Assembly (NCBI GenBank): GCA_018350325.1
Contig: JAEVLN010000041.1
Location: forward strand, 245,023-309,022
Source of the DNA: Globodera rostochiensis
Taxonomy: Eukaryota > Nematoda > Chromadorea > Rhabditida > Heteroderidae
Reading direction: 5' to 3'
Length of the DNA stretch: 64,000 nt
A program made the position numbers and the translations under genes. The first letter of the stretch is position 1. Every line of letters begins with the position of its first letter. Under the pieces are notes generated by a model. The model made no database searches. It was not told the origin of the DNA and worked only from the letters and a program-made list of their open reading frames with translations. Of this stretch, positions 56,490 to 64,000 are shown piece by piece.

Positions 56490-57108
56490 GGCAATGCGCA
56501 ATTTAAAGGATTAAAATCCTTCTGAAAAGTGCGCATTAAATAAGACAAAAAAATGAATTAATTTGAAATCATTTAATTGACAATTCTCGTAGTTTTTTTT
56601 TGTAAAGGTATAAAAGAAAGATTTAGTCGATGTAATTGTTTCGGTTCCAACTTAATTAATTAATTACTTATGGAGTTGTGCCGTGTCCCCCAATCCATCA
56701 AAAAGTTGGGCCTTTTTAACTTTGAATTACAAAAAGTGGAATTTTAAAATTCTTAAAAAGCGGAGATTATAAAGAAAGAATCGCAAAACGAATATGAAAA
56801 AGGGAAACTTTGGAAATAACCACAATTAAAATAAGTAGTCATTAGTCATAAACTTGTTCTCCATTAGGCTCTTTTATTAAACAAAATTTAATCGGCACGT
56901 TTTGATTGATATGAAAGTGAATTGGGGGGAACAAACAAAAGAGTGATGGCTGTGGTTGGAAAGAGTAATATGTGAATGACTGAAAAGAAATGAGCAAGCA
57001 AAAGAAAGCTTCCGAAAATTAAGGCAATTAGCAATTGTTGGCAAAACTAAAAATAAACATAAAGAAAATATTATTAACAATTAGCGGACATTTCGAAAGT
57101 CTTTTAAA
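56490..57108. other. Spacer between talin and UDP-glucose dehydrogenase
   Basis: AT-rich and gene-free. A minus-strand AATAAA (TTTATT near 56873) lies about 235 bp past the talin stop and may serve its transcript. Confidence 0.45.
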
Positions 57109-60100
57109 TTAAATAAAATTCATTGCTTTTCTGGCGAAAGTTCCGGCGACTTTTCGTAGCGCGATCTGTTCAGCTGTGCCAAGCGATTTCGAGCGTCTAA
57201 AAGCCGTCGACTTATTTATATATGGCCAATTTGTTTTTGAACCTTTCAATTCGCGTTCTTTCCTCAGAACCTCTTCATGGGCGTCCATCATTTGTGTAAT
57301 GCCCGTCACAATTTCTAAATGATGAATTGACCCCGTTATTTATATTGTTGCCCGACAATCGCCTCGCCCAAATCACTTTGCGAGATGATCAGTCCACGAC
57401 AGTCCTCTTGCGTAATCGCCTGTCTGGCCGCGTTCACCAAATGTTCTGTTGCCGTTTTAACCGCATGACCTCAAATTGCGGGCGTTTTGTCTCAACTTTT
57501 GCCCTACAACAAAATTCAGACCGGCACTTTGAAGTCTTTGCATTGCCCGGCTGTTCAAATCGCATTTGACTTTACACGCGACCAAAAGGTGGGCGGTGGA
57601 AGAAGCGACCTAATCCAATTAAATGGACAAGCAAATGAATGCTTTTCACCTGTTTAGCCGCAGCGATAAGCTTTTCCTCCGTCGAATGGCCCTGGACTAA
57701 TCCGTTAGCCGCTTCACAAAGTTGGTTTGTGGCCGCGGCAACGAGTTTAGCGGCAGAAATGAGCCCTAAAGCAAAATAAATAAATAAATAAGCGCCGCCC
57801 ACCCGCCGTCCATTGCTGCTCGTCGCTTGTGAACATTGGGCCCGGGAGGTCGGACATGCGCCCCTGGGCAACTAATTCGCGTTGTGCCGATGAAGCCGCC
57901 TGAAAGTTAACGAAAGGAAAAAACCCTTTTAAGAAAAAATCACTTTAACGAGAGTTTGGACGGCTTGCGTGATTGACTTTGCAGAAGAAAGAATCTGCTC
58001 ATCGTACGTTAAGTTCTCATCGGGCTTCTGCAAAAGACGCATTTAAAAGTAAATTAAACAAAAATTGAATTAAATAATTTTTGTAATTTTGGGCGGTTGG
58101 AGTTTTGTGAAGGAATAGCGCAGGAATAAGGTCGGCGGAATATGCTTAGATCAGGCTCGGATATGTCCTGCATGATGGGTTCCTTGGAGGACGACCGACC
58201 CAAGAATACAAGACATATCAGAACCGGTCCGCATCCTCCGCAAATCGTCGGATTCGGACGGAATGTTGGCTTTATCTTTCCGATTATGGCAAAACTTGCA
58301 TGAATTTCTCGCGGGCAAATTTGTGCCAATTTTTGGGAAATGGCCTCGACGGAATTCGCGGCCACAATAAGTTCATTGCCGGCAGCGATCACCGATTCTT
58401 CCGCCGTCGCGCCCATCGAAACATTCAACCGCAGCTGCTCACTGCACCGTGCCAACTCGCCGACCATCTGTTACAAAATGCCGAAATATGCCAAACAACC
58501 ATTTGGCACCTTGGCGATTTCGTTTGCTGCTGTTAAAACGGCATTTTTCGTGTTTGGGTCATCCGGACGTGTCATCAAATGAAGAAGAGTCGCGAGCAAA
58601 TATTTCACTTGCAATGCCACGTCCCTCCCGCTGTTCAACATCCGGTACTTCAATTCAACATTTTCGGCAGTGGCCGCCGCGGCCCGGACGGTTGACAGCA
58701 AATCGCTTACAGATTGACGAGCCAAATTAGCAGCTAAATCTTCCATTTATTTCATTCAGCAGTTTTGGCATGCCAATGCCGGGTTAAGCGCAACTTTCGT
58801 GCCAAAATCAAATATTAATTCTGAAGGTTAGCATTTCCACACCAAAAGGCAACGCAAAAGGACAGCACCTGCTATCAAATTCTCCTGGTGAAGCAATGAG
58901 CTCGCGCCCGCGGCCTTTGTAGCCGCGTGGGTCACCGATTGACTCGCCCTGACAACGTCTTCGGCGGTGGCTGTGCGGCGTCCGGTTGATTCATTGCTTT
59001 CGAACTGCTTCAACGCCACTTCGATGGAATTGATCGCCGCCTCCAGCGCCTGTGCGCCCCGTTGTGAAGTGTCGTCCACCGTTTTAATCGCCCGCAACAG
59101 ACTGCCCACGTTGCTGACCATCACTTTGGCCGCCTCCTTCAGATTTCCGATTGCCGGGTCGTTCGGACTGCGGCCGGAGGCGTGGGTGGTTGCCTGGATC
59201 AGATTGGACAGAGCGGCAGCGACATCCCGAACGGCGTGGATCACCTCAACAAAGCATTAAACCACTGAGCAAATTCGGCACCACCTATCATTCTACACAC
59301 TGGGATTGGTCCCCGACCCCCGAGGGGCCGGGGACCAACTGTCATTCATTATACACACCGGAATGGTCCCCGACCCCTGACATGGCCAACCCCGGTTTCC
59401 CCGACTTTCCCTCCCCCGAGGGGTCTGGGACTAACCCAAACTACACACCATCACTTGTGCCTCCGTCGAATCGGACGACAATGTCGCAGCGCCGCATTTC
59501 ACCGCCTCACTGAGTTGCAAAATGGTGCGGACCGCATTCTGGGCCGCGACGGCCAACTGTTCTTGGTTTGAAGCTGCCCCACTGACGAGAGCCTTGGTGT
59601 CTTCAACGAGGGCCTAAGAAGTTTGGGTTTAAAAAGTCGTTGAAAGAATGCACACCTTCGCAGTCTTGAGAATGGTGTCTCGATGGTCAACAAGTTCGCC
59701 GGACGTTTGGAGCGGGTTCAGTGACCCGGACGTGGCGAACAAAATGGTCGTGTCCAAATCGCCGATTATGCCGGAGACGGTTTGGGCGGCATTAATGCAG
59801 GCCTGGGTGCCCTGGGATCCCTCACTAAGAACGGCCAATACTTCGCGAATTCGCTCTTGCATAAGCACCGAATGTTGCGAAAGCTGCTGATAAACGCGCT
59901 TAAATGGGACAAAAATTGAAATAAACAAATCAATAATCGCCCGAGAGGACAAATCACCTGATCAGCGGGGTAATTTCTTCGCTGAGCGCCCAATTTCACC
60001 AACTCAATGAGCACAGTGCCCAACTTTTGCACGGACATTTTGAGCTTTTGACTCAATTCCGGCGAACTCATCAAATTTTGGGCAATTTGAACTGCTTCAA

Positions 60101-63100
60101 CTAATTCGCGGTAATTTTCCGAAAGTCGAAGCGAAAGAGTGCCGAGTTGTTGCGGCTGTGTCAATGGCGCGTTGGATGCATTTTGTGCCATTTCATTCAG
60201 AATGGAGGCAATTTGAACCTTTCATTAAATGCATAAAGTCCAATTCAAAAAAACATTTCTTAAAGGCTACTTGAATATTCGCCAACGAATCGGTCGTCGA
60301 CGGTTTTCGCGTTTGATCCACGAGAGCTATTGAACGCGAAATGTTGTCGATGACACCAACGACAACTGAATTAATTGAATAATAAATAAAACATTAAACC
60401 ATTCAAAAAGCTTTGATTTTACCGCCTGACTCCGAGTCGAGCAATTGCACTTGCCGTTGCAAATCATTCAAAGCCACACGTTGTTGCTCCGCACTTTCCT
60501 CCACAATTGTGTGCAATTCGACCGCCTTTGGGTTTCCGCCCGAATCTTTTGTGGCGTACATCTGAAAGCCAAACAATTCAAATGAATGAATGGATAACCC
60601 TTCGGGGGGGGAAAGCCAAACAATTCAAATGAATGAATGGATAACCCTTCGGGGGGGGAAAGCCAAACAATTCAAATGAATGAATGGATAACCCTTCGGG
60701 GGGTGGGACCATTTGAAGGGACGCTTCCAGCACAGTTTTGCACTGCTCGAAAAGGTTGCTTTGTGTGCGCGAGTCGTAGGAAAGGGAAGCGGCCTGAACA
60801 GAGGCGGCGACCAGCGTTTGAATGGAGGCAATTTGTTGGCGCACATTCCGACCGATGGCCTCGGCATGGCTTATCGCCTTCAAAATGACAATTTGCATTC
60901 CAAAACACCGCAAAATTCCAATCGTTCCCAAGAAATGTAATCGTTATCCCAAACACAATAAAAAGAGAGACCAACAAAACAGAAACATAAAATATAATTT
61001 TCAATTTTTCCCGGGATCGCTAAGACAGCGCCGTGACAATAATTAAATTAAAAACTCACAGAAATTTTCAACGGGTCAATTGAGTTCATAATTTGCTGTG
61101 CACTATGCAGAATCTGCTGGTGTGTGCTGTCCACCGACGTGTCCGCCCTGGGCAATTCCTCCCGTGCCGCGGCAATCGTTGCGTCGTCGACTTGTTGGAG
61201 CAGTTGCATGAGAATGTTAGTCGCGTTGGACAAGTCGCTTTGGCCGGGCGCCTCGTCTCGAATTGCAGCCACCAATTGTTTGATGGACTCGCTGACCACG
61301 CTGGAGCTGTTCGCGATTTGCTGCCAAGTCGTGGCATCCGACGGATTTTCATCCAATGATTTTGCCGTCGTTATCATGTCAAAACTCGCGTCCAGCATTT
61401 TCGTGGCCGACAGAACCAATGGCTGCTGGGCCCGGCGGCCGGCGGCGGATATTCGCGCGGGAAGAGCGCCAAAGTCCGGATTGTCGATGAATTTGCACAG
61501 ATTCTCAGCGGCCGCGTGCAATTTCCGCGACTGCTCCGCGCACTTCGCCAAATCTGCGTCCTTTTCCGATTGATCGAATTGCTTCACCGCGGTGATCAGA
61601 GTCGCAGTAACGGACGTTATTTCTCTTGCGCAATGCACAAATTGGCTTCGGACTCCGACATTGGCCGATTGTTCGGATGCGTCCCGACAAATACTTGCCA
61701 AGACGGAAGCGTGGGAGGCGAGCATCGTCGTGTCCTAACGACAGAAGGGGTCGGACGGTTACAATGCCGCGATTTGAACTTGTACATTGATTATTTGGGG
61801 TTTATCGCCCTGTCCTTCGCAAATTTGTTCGGTGAGATGCTTAACAGACTGCAATGATTGTTCACATCGCACAACATCGTAAATGGCTGCACGTCCGGGC
61901 TCGCTCTGCGGGTCGCCCACACCGATCAAGTACGCCTTGAAGGGGTCGACCGAGTTCATCCGTCGAACAACAACAATCTGTGCCAAACTTACGGACTGCG
62001 CGGCATTCTTGGCCAACCCACAGACGGCGTTTGCGACCTGTCGCACTGCTAAGCACAACTGTTCATTGTCATTACGACGTGCATAATGAGCCAATCCGTT
62101 CATCCCTGAAGTTCAATCCGTTAATTGTTAATTGACCATCATTTGTAAAAGCAACCATCTCCCAGATTCCGTGCTTCATTCGTCACTTCCGCCAACGACT
62201 CATAATAACTATTCCCGTTTAGGGGCACGTTCAATGGCGTCATCGTTGCCCCGTCGAACAAATGGCGCACAGAGTGAATTTGTTGGATGGCATCTTCACA
62301 TTCGCGCACCCACGCGCTCGTCCCATTAGCCTCGGCCAATTCGACGACCGCCGAAATTGTCGAAACGAATTGCCGTACCGACGAAGAAAGTGACTGAAAA
62401 CGCTAATTATCGGACCATTAAAATGAGCCGTCTTAAATAGCCCGTCCTAAACTTAAAGTGCCAAAATTATTGAAACTTTCAAATACCTGAGAAAAAGAGG
62501 CGTTGTTTGGATCAGTTTGCGCGACGCGAAGACTAAAATTAGTCATTTGATAAAAGAAAGTCCCTCAAAAGGACCTTTCCAAAGTGAACAGCGCCGATTC
62601 CTTCGCTTCCCCGAGGAGTTTGGCCCCCACGGACTGTCCCATCGAATCCTTCGATTGAGTCGCCTTACCGGTAACCAACGAATGGAAACGGATGAAATCG
62701 CCGGTGAATTCGTTTACGCCTCGGGCATTTTGCTCGGCCGAACTATGCAAAAGAGTGGGCAAACGGTTGGCGGATTCGGTCAATGTTGTGGCGATGGCAT
62801 GGAGGTCAGCAGTTGATGGGGACGGAGTTGGAGACGTTCGTGCCGTTTGGATGTTCAACGACTTCAATCTGTCCACCTGAATGGAAGTGAAACCTCAGGA
62901 AATGAATGAACACCAATCAAACGCACAGCTCTGTCCACGATAACATTGTCCGGGAGGGAAGCCAGAGTCTTTCGCAGCGACTCCGTCACTCTTCTGGCTG
63001 CTTCTTCGAGCTGTTGGGCCGTGCTTTGTTCTCTGACCTTGCCAAAAACATTTCCGGAGTTGTGGACCACCGAAAGGGCGTTCAGTATCAGACTGAAAGT

Positions 63101-64000
63101 GACGGAGTACAGAAGGGGTTCAATTGCAACACAAACGGACGGACCTTTCCGCCCTCTCCTCCCCTCCGGCGAAATCGCTTTCCCCCGTTGTCGCCGTCGA
63201 TGCAACATCCTCCACCGAGTCGGTAAAGTCGCTGAGTGCCTGTGTCATCTCCAACATCGCGGCCCCAATTTGTCGGCTTTCGCTGGAATGGGTGGCGGAG
63301 ACCATTTGGGCTATCGTCGAGTTCAGAAGACGGCACTGCTGACGGAATGCCCGGGTCGTCTGTTGCTGAATGTCCAAAGTTGCGGGTGAAGGATGAAGAG
63401 GCTGTTCATGACGAATTCGTTGGGATAATTGCTGGAGTTGGTTGTCCAGTGAACGAATCAGCTCCTCCGAGTGTTCCAGCTGAGGGCCAAAGTCCAGCTG
63501 CTGGACATTGCTCAACAGCGTACGAAGTTCCGCTACATTTACCTAATTCAAGTTGACTAATAAATTGCGTTATTAGCCAACAGAAGAAGCCGCTACCGAC
63601 AGTTGTTGAGTGTTGTGGAGGAGAAGGCCGGCAGAATGTTTGTCGCCCACGTGGGAAACCGACGAACGGCTGACGTCGACCAGCCGAGTCGCGGGTTCAA
63701 CCACAGCCTGCGCGTCGTGGATGAGCCCCACCTTCTGCAACCAAACAATTCATTAATAAATGGCTCCCATATCACAAAACAAAAACAAAAAACTGACTGC
63801 GCGAAACTGTGCACCCGCCTCAGTCGTCCCCTGGTGCTGCTTGATCCGCTTGATGAGGGGCGACACATATCGACTCACGTCAGCACACTCTCGAATAAGT
63901 GAATCGAGCGGCTGTTGGGTGCGTATGTGCGGACGAGCCTTGAATACGGCACAGATTGGACAATATACGATGGCGAAGGATAGGGGGGAGGAGAAGGGGG
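57109..64000 (-). CDS. tln-1: Talin, C-terminal half (5' end outside window)
   Basis: Talin links beta-integrin tails to actin at adhesion sites and muscle dense bodies. Only rod helices and the C-terminal I/LWEQ actin-binding (THATCH) module are here; the FERM head lies beyond 64000. Resolved 3' exons are 57109-57314, 57377-57469, 57522-57609, 57650-57765, 57803-57899 and 57944-58027. Family landmarks are QACINAAQTVSGIIGDLDTT, ILFATSGSLN, ILKTAK, AAQRELVAQGR, GLISAAKLVAAATNQLCEAA, VASSTAHLLVACKVK and QMMDAHEEVLRKEREL. Further rod exons continue at about 58470-58750, 58830-59250, 59470-59770, 59770-60190, 60561 onward, 61050-61730, 61760-62100, 62140-62340, 62565-62880 and 62930-64000. After KERELKG the C-terminus reads SKTNWPYINKSTAFRRSKSL and ends RKAMNFI, unlike vertebrate talin. 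Introns at 59250-59470 and 60562-60709 carry repeats. Confidence 0.95.
59285..59460. repeat. GGTCCCCGACCCC dispersed repeat in a talin intron
   Basis: Three imperfect copies of a block with GGTCCCCGACCCC and ACTACACACC/ATTATACACACC. It also holds GACATGGCCAACCCCGGTTT-CCCCGAC, which matches (as the complement) 24105-24240, where the order is CGGGGAGGCCGGGGTTGGCT-ATGTC. It is probably a scrap of an interspersed repeat family. Confidence 0.6.
60562..60709 (-). repeat. Three-copy array that includes the 3' splice site
   Basis: This 148-bp talin intron is three 47-48 bp units. On the minus strand each has CCCCCCCCGAAGGGTTATCC and ends TTGAATTGTTTGGCTTTC. The last copy continues into AG and is the real acceptor (TTGGCTTTCAG, exon start 60561). 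The donor (GTCCCACCCCCCGAAGGG) opens the first unit. Confidence 0.85.

Overview
The window is eukaryotic nuclear DNA, almost certainly from a nematode. The genes have many small exons and mostly 45-150 bp introns with TTTCAG/TTTTAG acceptors. Several start codons lie just after an AG acceptor, as expected with spliced-leader trans-splicing. The gene set (SOC-2/SUR-8, a 192-residue RHO-1, DYF-5, SQV-4, talin) is nematode-like. Frequent GC-AG introns and splice-site-bearing minisatellites make a plant-parasitic cyst-nematode-type genome plausible, but that placement is inference.

Layout. 1-2.0 kb: an unidentified minus-strand gene. 2.46-2.71 kb: a hAT-type MITE with a perfect 8-bp target duplication, just beyond the stop of a soc-2/SHOC2 gene (minus, 2.76-7.07 kb). 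9.05-10.06 kb: rho-1 (minus, 7 exons, fully resolved). 12.07-19.72 kb: a secreted PAN/apple-domain protein (plus, 15 exons, 893 codons) whose introns and one exon carry four different tandem arrays. 19.85-22.91 kb: a class A seven-transmembrane receptor (minus), convergent with it. 22.9-41.1 kb: about 18 kb with no convincing gene, filled with tandem arrays (26 bp, about 95 bp, polypurine twice, and a C-rich array of about 27 bp) and DNA-transposon remnants, including a hAT element with a broken BED finger. 41.1-51.2 kb: four minus-strand genes in a row: a RING/coiled-coil TRAIP-like E3 ligase, a CYP4-type P450, a CDK1/2-type kinase and the ciliary kinase DYF-5. 51.2-54.5 kb: transposon remnants, a FLYWCH zinc-finger fragment and a tRNA-like relic. 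54.55-56.49 kb: UDP-glucose 6-dehydrogenase (sqv-4). 57.1-64.0 kb: the C-terminal half of talin, running off the right edge.

The genes do not form one pathway. SOC-2 acts in Ras-ERK signalling, RHO-1 and talin act on actin and adhesion, UDP-glucose dehydrogenase supplies UDP-glucuronate for glycosaminoglycans, and the kinases and E3 ligase serve cell cycle, replication and cilia.

The most unusual signal is a recurring architecture. Tandem arrays sit directly on gene boundaries, with repeat units that include a copy of the real 5' splice site, 3' splice site or start codon, often joined to a poly-C tract. A second theme is foldback-like DNA transposons whose terminal inverted repeats are themselves short tandem arrays. 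All exon boundaries were derived by eye from reading frame, splice signals and remembered family alignments; no search was run.
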